Shown: piece by piece, positions 27,484 through 36,024 of the stretch
Layout: every line of letters begins with the position of its first letter
Position numbering within the stretch: position 1 is the first letter of the stretch
NCBI RefSeq assembly: GCF_007746795.1
Contig: NZ_CP036343.1
Location: 730,480 to 794,479 of the forward strand
Source of the DNA: Gimesia algae
GTDB lineage: Bacteria; Planctomycetota; Planctomycetia; Planctomycetales; Planctomycetaceae
Length of the DNA stretch: 64,000 bases
Reading direction: 5' to 3'
Made by a program: the position numbers and the translations under genes
Notes under the pieces: generated by a model
The model's database searches: none
Seen by the model: the letters and a program-made list of their open reading frames with translations, nothing else
What the model was told of the DNA's origin: nothing

Positions 27484-29418
27484 ATGATGTTAAAAAACGG
27501 TTTCTCTCTGGTGAGCGGTCTTTTCCTACTGGCATTTGCGACGGGCTGCGCTTCGTTAGTCGAAGTAACAGCGATTGAACAGTTTTCAAAAGCCATCGAA
27601 AACGAAGATCTAAAGTCGTTGAAACATCACACGACAATGAAATTTTCGAAAGTTGCATTGCGGGACAAGACTTCGATGGACGATTTGAAAATCCTCAAGA
27701 TTCCCACGGGTGAAACGACGATTGTTGAGATCACAGACATCTCTGAAAATCATAAAAAAGTGGTAGCAGAAGTCGGTAAAAACAAGAAAAAGCTGCTCTA
27801 CGAACTTAAGCGAGTCACCAAAACCGGAGAATGGGTTGTGGATGACATCTATATCAAACAGAAGCAGCGGAACTTAACTGTCATGAAATCAGTGACTGAG
27901 CAGATGGATTTACTGCTTACAATTCGGGAATTCGTCGCCGCGTGGGAAACGGGTAATCGCGACGACATCCTCGGTACAACAGAGGGTGAATTTAAAAAGT
28001 ACCTCGAACAGTTGCAGCCTGCGTTCCTGGCAAAACTGTCCCAAAAGGTCGCTGGAGATTCCAAGAGCTCGAAAAGTCGACGCCCCGATGCACAACTGGA
28101 TAAGAATATCGCAATCGTCCGTTTGCCACGCCGCTCTGGCGAAATGGTAATTTCCATGAAGCTGAAAGATGGGAAATGGAAAGCGACTGATGTTGCCGTC
28201 GAGTCACGAGTGGATGGACAACATATTGCATCAGCCAAAAAACAGGCAAATATGCTCCTGACAGTCAGTAACTTCCTTGACGCCTATAACCAGAATGATA
28301 AAGAGAAACTGAAAGAATCTTCAGCAGATCAGTTTTTTCGCGGCAGTCTCGATTTTGCCGACCTGAAACTGGCTGCTTTGCCTCAGTCGCATGATGCTGC
28401 CGTAGACTATGACCTGCGAATTGAAAACAATCTGGCTAACTTTGTGACACAGAACAATGGTAAAATGATCAATTTATCGCTGATCAAAATAGAATCAGAC
28501 GAAATTGATGTTCCTGAAAAATATCTTGTAGAAGAAGTAACGCTCTTTCAGGATCAGGGGAATCAACAGGTAACGTTGACATCACTCTTCTCATCTCGGG
28601 CAATCACTCTGGTATTCAGTGAAGCACTTTCGAAGCGAGATATGAAAATTCTGGACTTCAGTTCCACCCCCGACTTCTCATCGCGCGTCTGGAAGCAAGT
28701 CGAACCTCAACTGGTCACTCAGCTACCTCTGGATGAATTTACCGAGCCAGGGTTTGAAATTCTGGACATTCAATTCAATGGTGCCATCACAAAAGTATTT
28801 GCGCGACAGGGTAATCTGCCCGTCACTTACATCTTGCGAGAACACCTGGGACAACTGCTGGTTGATGACATTCAACTGGATCTGAAAGGCCGCCCTTCGT
28901 CAGTGAAAGCTACACTGGAAATGCTGGTCCAGGTTCAGAACTATGCCTTCTCTATGCACGAACAAAATATTAGAAACCTTCAGCGTCATTCCTCACGCGA
29001 CTTCAATGAGTTGGTCTGGCGACAGGTGGATCAGGTTCCCCAGACGGCCTATAACATTCCCAAACTCATGATGTCCAAGCTTAACAGTCTCGAAATCAAT
29101 GAAAACGAAGGCTATTCGCGAATTCAGCTGGGAAATGAGCGGCAGGGGGCGACCGTCCTGTTTAAAAAACAGCAGGGACAGTATGTAGTGGATGATATCA
29201 TGATTCATTCCGACACCATGGCCTCAAATTATCTCTCCACCAAGAAAGAACTACGCATGTCAATGGCCGCCAATGCGGGCACTCTGAAGCAGAATGCCGT
29301 GCAGGCCACATTCACCATCTCGGGCCAGACAAAACCTGAGACTCCCGCTACCACTCAGCCTGTATTCGTTCCTGAGATTCAACCGGCAGCATTTGAGATC
29401 CCCCAACAGGAGCCTTAA
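27484..29418 (+). CDS. Lipoprotein with several related repeat units, unknown function
   Basis: The start is taken at 27484 (or the ATG at 27487), where the product begins with a lipoprotein signal: hydrophobic run LVSGLFLLAF then lipobox ATGC (Cys about 22). The 644-residue mature protein contains four or five units of roughly 110-130 residues. Each has a helix ending in a small acidic/polar turn (IENEDLKSL, WETGNRDDIL, YNQNDKEKLK, LSKRDMKILD, HEQNIRNLQ) followed by beta strands ending near WVVDDI, WKATDV, LLVDDI or YVVDDI. This suggests tandem NTF2/SnoaL-like domains. The units are old and diverged. The C-terminus is Thr/Pro-rich. Its stop overlaps the convergent pfkA-type gene by four bases. 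Confidence 0.6.
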   Translation: MMLKNGFSLVSGLFLLAFATGCASLVEVTAIEQFSKAIENEDLKSLKHHTTMKFSKVALRDKTSMDDLKILKIPTGETTIVEITDISENHKKVVAEVGKNKKKLLYELKRVTKTGEWVVDDIYIKQKQRNLTVMKSVTEQMDLLLTIREFVAAWETGNRDDILGTTEGEFKKYLEQLQPAFLAKLSQKVAGDSKSSKSRRPDAQLDKNIAIVRLPRRSGEMVISMKLKDGKWKATDVAVESRVDGQHIASAKKQANMLLTVSNFLDAYNQNDKEKLKESSADQFFRGSLDFADLKLAALPQSHDAAVDYDLRIENNLANFVTQNNGKMINLSLIKIESDEIDVPEKYLVEEVTLFQDQGNQQVTLTSLFSSRAITLVFSEALSKRDMKILDFSSTPDFSSRVWKQVEPQLVTQLPLDEFTEPGFEILDIQFNGAITKVFARQGNLPVTYILREHLGQLLVDDIQLDLKGRPSSVKATLEMLVQVQNYAFSMHEQNIRNLQRHSSRDFNELVWRQVDQVPQTAYNIPKLMMSKLNSLEINENEGYSRIQLGNERQGATVLFKKQQGQYVVDDIMIHSDTMASNYLSTKKELRMSMAANAGTLKQNAVQATFTISGQTKPETPATTQPVFVPEIQPAAFEIPQQEP

Positions 29419-30827
29419 AACTGCTGGGAGTGATCCGATCCCTCCTCGGTATTCAAATACCGAATGTGCTTATGAACGCTGACATTGATACTTTGATATC
29501 GGGTTTTCAGGTGCCCGGTATCAAACAGATCTTCGCGTAGTATTTCCAGATCATCGGAGCCAACTGCATTCGCGAAGATTTTGGAAAGGTAGTTCACTCC
29601 CAGTTTTGAAGGCTGATAACGATGTTCATCGTAAAAGGCCGGATGCAGAGTCCGCGCATGAATTCCGCGCCAGGCATCTCTCAGTGAATTTCCGTTGATC
29701 GAACTGACGTAAAATCCCTGCTGCTCATTCCACTGTAAAATCGCGACATAGTTATTCTGCCGTTGGACCAGCAAATCAACGGCCTTGCCTCCCAGTTGCG
29801 TTGCATAGTGACGGTCAAAGCGGATCGGACGGCCACCGCGTTGTGTATGCCCGATTTTTCGCGTGAATGTTGCCTGTTTTGCGAGATCATGCCGCTTTCG
29901 GGATACGAAATAGTGATCACCCAGGGATTCGATTAACATATTCTGCAGGACTTCTGCAGCACCGCTGAAGATGACATTCCCAGCCGGATCGACACTTTTC
30001 GAAATATCCCCCAGACGTTTTCCATCCTGATCACGTAATCCTTCACCGATGACGATGACCACATTCTTCTGTATTTCATAGAGGTCGCGAACGCGACGTT
30101 CGAATCGTTCATAATCCAATGGGACTTCAGGAATCAGAATGATATCAGGCTGGCCGTACGCGGCGCCTAATGCCAGGTATCCGGATTCTCGTCCCATGAC
30201 TTCAATGATGGCAATTCTGCGATGGCTTTCTGCTGTAGAACGAATTCGCTGCACTCCCTGCACACAGACGTAAACGGCTGTCGCATATCCGGGTGTTGCA
30301 AAGTTAACGATATCGTCCAGTTCCAGATCCTGCTTACCAGGCATTTTGCGATATTTATACTTCTGAGTCTCAGGATTGCTTTCGCGTACCCACTCATTGG
30401 TTTCGTCCGGGTAATTCAGTCCCAGATCATTATCGATGGTTTTGGGGGCTAAGACGCAGGGCATGAACTGCGAAATCGGCTGCATCCCGTTCAAGGTACC
30501 GTCACCACCAATGCAGATGAGCCCCTCAATTCCTAATTGATCCAGTCGCTTTTTCACCAACTGCAACTCGCCAGCATGCGATTCATCAATATAAGTACGA
30601 GACGAACCGAGAATTGTACCCCCACAGCGGGGATCGAGCTCTGGCAGCGTTGAATACAGCGGATTTAATCGAATATGGGGGACGTTGGGATCGAGTAAGC
30701 CGCCGAAGCCTTTAATAATTCCGACAACCTGTACTCGCAGTTCATTGGCTCGTTCGACAGCTCCGAAGATAGTGGCGTTTAAAGCGGGCGTGTCGCCACC
30801 TGCTGTTAGAAGTGCAATTCGACGCAT
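29415..30827 (-). CDS. 6-phosphofructokinase family protein (probably ATP-dependent)
   Basis: This phosphorylates fructose 6-phosphate in glycolysis. The 470-residue product has the PFK start LLTAGGDTPALNATI, the conserved GGTILGSSRT, GGDGTLNGM near 108-115 and PKTIDNDLGL near 128-137, and later EVMGRESGYLALGAAY and QRGGRP. In ATP- versus PPi-dependent PFKs the residue after GGD is Gly in ATP enzymes and Asp in PPi enzymes, so Gly110 suggests ATP. The Lys129 of PKTIDND is more usual in the PPi/long-type clade. This mixed Gly/Lys pair occurs in long ATP-PFKs. The length exceeds the 320-residue bacterial PfkA. A palindrome lies upstream in its probable leader. Confidence 0.85.
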   Translation of the reverse strand: MRRIALLTAGGDTPALNATIFGAVERANELRVQVVGIIKGFGGLLDPNVPHIRLNPLYSTLPELDPRCGGTILGSSRTYIDESHAGELQLVKKRLDQLGIEGLICIGGDGTLNGMQPISQFMPCVLAPKTIDNDLGLNYPDETNEWVRESNPETQKYKYRKMPGKQDLELDDIVNFATPGYATAVYVCVQGVQRIRSTAESHRRIAIIEVMGRESGYLALGAAYGQPDIILIPEVPLDYERFERRVRDLYEIQKNVVIVIGEGLRDQDGKRLGDISKSVDPAGNVIFSGAAEVLQNMLIESLGDHYFVSRKRHDLAKQATFTRKIGHTQRGGRPIRFDRHYATQLGGKAVDLLVQRQNNYVAILQWNEQQGFYVSSINGNSLRDAWRGIHARTLHPAFYDEHRYQPSKLGVNYLSKIFANAVGSDDLEILREDLFDTGHLKTRYQSINVSVHKHIRYLNTEEGSDHSQQF

Positions 30828-30888
30828 CTCAATCCTTTCGTCACGCTGAAACGGGAACGCTGCTGGAAAACATCAGTCATTCTTTAGA

Positions 30889-30937
30889 AGGAATTCAAGT
30901 AAGCCTTCTTTCACTGCCAGGGACTACTTGAATTCCT
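30889..30937. repeat. 13-bp inverted repeat upstream of the phosphofructokinase gene
   Basis: GGAATTCAAGTA at 30890-30901 and TACTTGAATTCC at 30925-30936 are perfect complements, extendable by one A-T pair, with a 23-base loop. A competing hairpin, AGAAGG (30886-30891) with CCTTCT (30904-30909), shares the left arm. It lies about 60 bp from the phosphofructokinase start and 240 bp from the HtrA gene. It could be an operator or a switchable leader hairpin. Confidence 0.6.
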
Positions 30938-31174
30938 ATTTACGCTGGCGAAAGAATTGTAATAATGAGATGGAATTCTTTCGGTTGACGATTTATTTTA
31001 TCAGTCTCAGAACTTCACTGACATTCCGGCAAGGAATTATGATGGAGTTCGGTCAAGATTCCATGCTAATTTTAATAATTCTTTCAAAATCGAACCGCAA
31101 CGTTATTTTCCGTCAGCTCCCTGGCTTCTTGTTTTACCCATTTTGCTAGTGTTTCGAGTTGTGCGAGGTGTCAC

Positions 31175-32389
31175 ATGAAATATGTTCTTGGTTGTATTGT
31201 ATCAGCGATAATCGGTGGTCTGGTTGTGGCTTCATTTGAATCATCCGGGGCTGGGATGATGTCTACCTCTGAAGCTCAGGCACCTCCCCGCATCTCAGGT
31301 CCACAAATTCTACCTCCCACTCCACTGGCCGCAGAGGCGCCTAAGTCAACAGCCAATAAGACGCTGGCCGTTCCTGAAACCGTTCTGTTCAATCAGCGTG
31401 GGTTGTCACCTGAAGAAGAGATTAACGTCAGTGTCTATGAGAAATTAAATAAAAGCGTTGTTCATATCACGACAAAGAGCACCAAAACAGATGGGTTTTT
31501 CTTGTTGGAATATGATACGGAAGGGGCCGGCTCGGGAGCGATCATTGATCAATCCGGGCACATCCTGACAAATTACCATGTGATCGAAGACGCGCAACAG
31601 GTAAATGTGACTCTCTTCAATGGGAAATCATATACCGCCAAGTTTGTGGGCGCTGATGCAATAAACGATATCGCCGTCATTAAGATTGAAGAGGAGCCAG
31701 GCATTCTGAAACCGGTGATCATGGCTGATTCCAGTAAATTGAAAGTCGGGCAACGTGTGTTTGCCATTGGTAATCCTTTTGGCCTGGAACGAACCATGAC
31801 TTGCGGCATCATCTCCAGCCTGAATCGCTCCTTGAAACTGCGGGGCAACCGTACGATTAAGTCAATTATTCAGATTGATGCTGCCGTAAATCCGGGTAAT
31901 TCAGGAGGCCCTTTGCTCAATTCGCATGGTCAATTAATCGGGATCAATACCGCCATTGCCAGCAATACGGGGCAAAGTTCCGGCGTGGGGTTTGCGATTC
32001 CGTCTAATCTGGTTTCACGTGTCGTCCCCCAACTTCTGACCCATGGTCACATGGTTCATCCTGAAATTGGGATTCAACGTGTTTATGAGACCGAACAAGG
32101 CCTGTTAGTCGCCAAGTTGACTCCCGGTGGTCCCGCAGAAAAAGCTGGAATCCGTGGACCGAAAGTTGAAACGAAGCGCAGGGGGCTGCTCATGGTGGAA
32201 CGGATTGATCGTGCTGCCGCTGATCTGATTGTAGCCGTCGACCAGAGACCGGTAAAAACGGCATCTGACTTCCTGGACTACATTGAAAGCAAAAAGCCAG
32301 GTGATACCGTTGTGGTAACCGTACTCCGCGGCAAAGAGCAGACTCCTACGAAAATCTCGGTCTCCCTGACAGCAGGGCATAACCGGTAA
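31175..32389 (+). CDS. HtrA/DegP-type serine protease with PDZ domain
   Basis: GAGGTG precedes the ATG. The 404-residue protein has an N-terminal membrane segment (about residues 3-20, probably an uncleaved anchor), a Pro-rich linker, and a trypsin-like domain with His135 (LTNYHVIED), Asp165 (NDIAVIKIE) and Ser243 ([11 protein letters not shown]). One C-terminal PDZ-like domain with GPAEKAGIRGP starts near 305. It has the DegS-like layout: membrane-tethered, one PDZ. It probably degrades misfolded envelope proteins or acts as a regulated cleavage step. It shares the trypsin core with the PDZ-less protease at 10033. Confidence 0.9.
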   Translation: MKYVLGCIVSAIIGGLVVASFESSGAGMMSTSEAQAPPRISGPQILPPTPLAAEAPKSTANKTLAVPETVLFNQRGLSPEEEINVSVYEKLNKSVVHITTKSTKTDGFFLLEYDTEGAGSGAIIDQSGHILTNYHVIEDAQQVNVTLFNGKSYTAKFVGADAINDIAVIKIEEEPGILKPVIMADSSKLKVGQRVFAIGNPFGLERTMTCGIISSLNRSLKLRGNRTIKSIIQIDAAVNPGNSGGPLLNSHGQLIGINTAIASNTGQSSGVGFAIPSNLVSRVVPQLLTHGHMVHPEIGIQRVYETEQGLLVAKLTPGGPAEKAGIRGPKVETKRRGLLMVERIDRAAADLIVAVDQRPVKTASDFLDYIESKKPGDTVVVTVLRGKEQTPTKISVSLTAGHNR

Positions 32390-32393
32390 AACG

Positions 32394-32430
32394 AAAAAAG
32401 GCTTCCTGAATCAGTCGTTCAGGAAGCCTT
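32394..32430 (-). terminator. Intrinsic terminator of rpmA, shared with the HtrA gene end
   Basis: AAGGCTTCCTGAA (32398-32410) pairs perfectly over 13 bp with TTCAGGAAGCCTT (32418-32430), loop of seven. On the minus strand the stem is followed by six U (plus-strand A run 32394-32399), so it terminates rpmA. On the plus strand it sits nine bases after the HtrA stop but lacks a T run. Confidence 0.85.
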
Positions 32431-32455
32431 CAGCTGTGTCTTGTACGGAAGAGTA

Positions 32456-32707
32456 TCAGTTCAATACAGGCTCAACGTTGATGCGTCGGCCTTCATTATC
32501 GAAGTAAACTTTTCCTTCCACCAATGAAAAGATGGTGTAGTCGCGGCCTATGCCCACGTTTTTTCCGGGGTGCCATTTCGTTCCGCATTGACGGGCAATG
32601 ATGTTCCCAGCCAGCACACTTTCGCCGCCGAATTTTTTAATTCCGCGTCGTTGTGCTTGTGAATCACGACCGTTACGGCTGGAACCCTGACCTTTCTTAT
32701 GTGCCAT
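32456..32707 (-). CDS. rpmA: 50S ribosomal protein L27
   Basis: L27 is an 83-residue protein near the peptidyl transferase centre. The true start is the ATG at 32707, preceded by GAGGA, giving [17 protein letters not shown]; a longer reading has 15 residues before it without a binding site. The protein has the family motifs GVKxFGG-like [26 protein letters not shown] and [11 protein letters not shown]. It is free of the N-terminal extension cleaved by Prp in Firmicutes. rplU (L21) and obg, which usually flank rpmA, are not beside it in this window. Confidence 0.97.
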   Translation of the reverse strand: MAHKKGQGSSRNGRDSQAQRRGIKKFGGESVLAGNIIARQCGTKWHPGKNVGIGRDYTIFSLVEGKVYFDNEGRRINVEPVLN

Positions 32708-32874
32708 TAAATCATTCCTCAGGTAGCAAAAGTTGCCCCTGTGCAGGAGCATTTTAAGAAAATACTGTTAATTGAGGCCGTATATTGGCGAATCCAGCCA
32801 GAACTTGCAAGAGATAATCCAATTTCTGGACAACTTCCCACTATATTTTTGATAAGAACTGGTTAAATTCTGTA

Positions 32875-33714
32875 TCAGGAAGCAGGCTTCTCTTCCATGT
32901 TCAGTTCTTTTTTCATCTTTGCCGCGACCTGCGGATCATCGGGAAGATAAACCCAGTAGGGTTTACCTTTGGGCCGAAATTCCTGTTCCTGCTGTCCAAA
33001 CTCATCGCCAGGACGCCAGTACTGCTGAACCAGAGTCTTGCGCAAAGTGATGGTTTTCCCATCCGGACCTTCGACTTTTTTATAGCCATTAGTGAGACCG
33101 GAAAACAGAACTGTGAAATAATCCGTTCCGGGATCAATGCCGGTCCAGAGACAGACACCATAAATGGCTTTTTCATCTTTGGAATCGGTCGGTGTCTCAG
33201 GAGGCAATTCTCCGATAATGTCCACGGCATTTTTGAATTGATACCGTTCCCGCTGATTAATGATTTGTTCCGCTTCAGGCAGAATCTGATTGGGATAAAT
33301 CTTCTGTTGTCCGTTATCATTCGTAATCAATGTGATTTCCGGAACAAATAAAGGTGGTCCCGGTGGGGAGACTTCAGCGTTTTCAGGAGTGAACTCATTA
33401 GTCGAATTCGGTCGTTCAATTGGTCGCAATACGCATTTATAGACCAGGTACCAGACCAGGGTCTTCTCTTTTTTACCGGTTTGAGGGTTTGTCAGGTCCA
33501 TTCGCACCATTCGCATTGGTTTGAAGACGGTTTCCAGGACCCACAGTGATTTCTGAGACGCCAGTTCTTCTCCCGTTGCCGCCAGATCCGGACTGATTGA
33601 GAATCCTCGATTCAACGTATTTTTCTGAGCGAATGCCTGATTTCCCAGGGAAATGAAAAACAGGCAGCTGCAGACAAAAACGGTCGCGAAAGAACATTTA
33701 AGTGATGGACGCAT
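32875..33714 (-). CDS. Secreted protein, unknown function
   Basis: The likely start is the ATG at 33714, giving a 279-residue product with a signal peptide (MRPSLKCSFATVFVCSC onward, cleavage expected after QAFA near residue 29). The mature part starts with GFSISPDLAATGEELASQKSL. It shows repeated beta-rich stretches and a Pro-rich middle, including PPGPPLFVPE, and ends with PDDPQVAAKMKKELNMEEK. No catalytic motif or membrane segment is visible. I recognise no family beyond a general resemblance to planctomycete exported proteins. It lies upstream of rpmA in the same direction with about 170 bp between them. Confidence 0.6.
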   Translation of the reverse strand: MRPSLKCSFATVFVCSCLFFISLGNQAFAQKNTLNRGFSISPDLAATGEELASQKSLWVLETVFKPMRMVRMDLTNPQTGKKEKTLVWYLVYKCVLRPIERPNSTNEFTPENAEVSPPGPPLFVPEITLITNDNGQQKIYPNQILPEAEQIINQRERYQFKNAVDIIGELPPETPTDSKDEKAIYGVCLWTGIDPGTDYFTVLFSGLTNGYKKVEGPDGKTITLRKTLVQQYWRPGDEFGQQEQEFRPKGKPYWVYLPDDPQVAAKMKKELNMEEKPAS

Positions 33715-34207
33715 GAAATACCCCGGAGTTACTCTTCGATCAGAATAGAAAGTGGTTTTAACAGACCACAAACGTATTAAAAGTATATCGTCTCATCCCA
33801 GGAAATTCCCACAGAGACTTTGCTGAAACAGGCTGAAAACCTTAACTCCTGTATCCGGCCACCGAAACCCGTGTCGGATGTACACATCGAATGCTTGCGG
33901 GAGGATTGATCCAGCTTCGTAAGCCGAAAACGGCCATTTTGATATGATATTGACTATATCAGTGACAGGAATGGACGGTCAAGCTCTTGATTTAAGATCT
34001 CACTGGAATCGAACGTGATTCCACATGACTGAGTGGGTTCACCCAGTTTTAATGACTGTTTTGATAACGGGCATGTTTTTGAGAAACACCAGACGATCAT
34101 CCAGCGATGTTTACAAACTATTTTCAGCAACTCACCAGCGGCGCTAAAATAAATGATCGTTACAATCACTCTAAGCGGATCTGATCAGACCGGAACATAA
34201 TGCGGAA
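33715..34207. other. Intergenic region upstream of an exported protein and downstream of a kinase
   Basis: This 493-bp stretch holds no convincing gene. A 71-codon open frame on the minus strand (33954-34169) has no ribosome binding site and does not look like a protein. It probably contains the promoter for the 32875-33714 gene and the end of the kinase transcript. I found no clear terminator or RNA. Confidence 0.35.
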
Positions 34208-35710
34208 TTAATGGAGATCGTATCCGGTCAACTTCTTTTCCACATCGTCGGCATGTTGTGCGACGGCAACAACACTCTTGCGGATATCCTCAGCATCCAC
34301 GGTCGAGCGGGGGAAGGTATCTACCATGACAAATTTCGTTTCGCCGTTGACTTCGCGAATCGAAATCCCGCCATGTGAAATTTCCGCATTCAGTCTGAGT
34401 GCTTCTTCGTAATATTCAGGCTGGGCATCACAGCAGGTACTGTAAATCAACAACAGACGCTCGTGCATCTGATGGTCGCTCGGCTCGATGAAGACGGTCT
34501 GTTTTCGCTGTTCTGACTGCCGGACCTCCAGAATGTACTGTTGGCCCTTTCGTTTCCAGGTGACCAGACTGTTATCTGCAAATGCCTCGTGAAGCATGGC
34601 TTCGATATTCTGCACCTGTCCCAGAACCGCATTCAGAAATAAGGCAGCCATGTATCCATTCTGAAATCGATTCGCAGGGCTCTTATCGAGCATCAGCGAA
34701 ACACACTCAGAAATCTCCAGCGGAATATCAGGACAGAGGTCACGCACACTCGGGGCAGATTTCGTCGTGACTTCCTGAATCAGTGAATTAAAATTCGAAC
34801 CTCGATGTGGTAACTGCCCCGTCAGCAGTACAAAGAAGCAGACCCCTAAAGAATAGACATCTGAGGTTGCAGATGCGGGCGCTCCCTGGAACAGTTCCGG
34901 TGCCATATAATTGGGTGTTCCAGCCAGATTTTGCGGTGCGGCCAGTTTTTCATCGGCATTGATCCGTTTCGCCAGACCGAAGTCCGCGATCTTGGGAATG
35001 CCTGCAGTAGTGAGCAGAATATTTTCCAGTTTCAAATCCTGGTGGATAATTCCTTTCACATGTGCGGTCCCGAGGCCGGAAGCAACCTGAGCGATCAGGG
35101 AAGTGGCGTGCAGGGGCATTAATGGTCCGTCTTCACGGACCACGTGACTTAAAGCGCGACCGGCAATCAGTTCCATTTCCAGAAAACGGTACCCCCGTTC
35201 CTCACCAATCGCATGCGCTGTGACGATGTTCGGATGACTGAGTGTTGCGACAGCGCGTCCTTCGTGCAAAAACCGCTGGACATACTCGGGGTCACGTTTC
35301 GCAAGATGCGGCAACAGAATTTTTAAGGCACATTGTCGTCCCAGATCACGGTGTGTTGCCAGATAAACCATGCCCATTCCACCACGACCAATCAGTGACT
35401 GACAGCGATAGACGTGTAGATCCTGACCAGTAATTGGATCTTCCCTCTTACTGCCGGCATCCGAAGAAGCAGCATCCCTGTAATCTTTAATCACAAGTGT
35501 TTCCTGAAGGTCATCAACAGAAAGACCGGCGACCACCGCACCACAGTCTGGACAGTGCACACTGTCTTCTTTCTGAAAGAACGTCGCGTTACAATTCGCA
35601 CAGTATTGTAACTGACTGTATTGGTCTTCTATTTCAGAATTGGAATCTGGTAACATTTCAGAATCTTGCCCAGCCAAACGGGGAAAATCAGTAAAAAATG
35701 ACTCTTTCAT
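34208..35710 (-). CDS. Serine/threonine protein kinase with N-terminal zinc ribbon
   Basis: The 500-residue cytoplasmic protein has a zinc-ribbon-like segment with C37, C40, C53 and C56, a linker, then a Hanks-type kinase domain: glycine loop LIGRGGMGMVYLA (106-118), VAIK-type Lys130 in CALKILL, catalytic loop HQDLKLEN (223-230) with Asp225 and Asn230, and DFGLAK at 243-248. The usual HRD is HQD, so the Arg that reads the activation-loop phosphate is missing, and the kinase may not need that phosphorylation. A GTPNYMAPE motif marks the end of the activation segment. The C-terminal 130 residues form an unrecognised domain. Planctomycetes have many such kinases; targets are unknown. Confidence 0.88.
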   Translation of the reverse strand: MKESFFTDFPRLAGQDSEMLPDSNSEIEDQYSQLQYCANCNATFFQKEDSVHCPDCGAVVAGLSVDDLQETLVIKDYRDAASSDAGSKREDPITGQDLHVYRCQSLIGRGGMGMVYLATHRDLGRQCALKILLPHLAKRDPEYVQRFLHEGRAVATLSHPNIVTAHAIGEERGYRFLEMELIAGRALSHVVREDGPLMPLHATSLIAQVASGLGTAHVKGIIHQDLKLENILLTTAGIPKIADFGLAKRINADEKLAAPQNLAGTPNYMAPELFQGAPASATSDVYSLGVCFFVLLTGQLPHRGSNFNSLIQEVTTKSAPSVRDLCPDIPLEISECVSLMLDKSPANRFQNGYMAALFLNAVLGQVQNIEAMLHEAFADNSLVTWKRKGQQYILEVRQSEQRKQTVFIEPSDHQMHERLLLIYSTCCDAQPEYYEEALRLNAEISHGGISIREVNGETKFVMVDTFPRSTVDAEDIRKSVVAVAQHADDVEKKLTGYDLH

Positions 35711-36024
35711 AACAGGGCCCTGCTGCTATCATAACCGTTTGTGAGCGAATTGAAATCAAGAGTTTTTATCTGCCGTGATTGCGTAGCTGTCTTATTCGCT
35801 CAGCAATTTGGATTATTCCAGATAAATTACCGATTTCCTCGAAAAAAATGAAATTCAAACCCTGTCACAACGACTATTAAGACATAGACTGAATAAGGGG
35901 AGTTCTACGCTCCCTTGATCCATCTACTTCACATAAACCCCTGCAAGCCGCACACTTAAAACGCATCCCTGTCTGCGAATGCGGGGGATTCTCATCGAAC
36001 ACTTTCCGGAAACTGAGACCCTAT
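35711..36024. other. Intergenic region between divergent kinase and protease genes
   Basis: This 314-bp region must carry both promoters. A perfect ten-base palindrome CAGGGCCCTG lies at 35713-35722, immediately before the kinase start, and could touch its translation or transcription. No other structure or gene is visible. Confidence 0.4.

Noticed and set aside
33954..34169. 71-codon minus-strand frame in a spacer
   Set aside because: No ribosome binding site or recognisable protein features.
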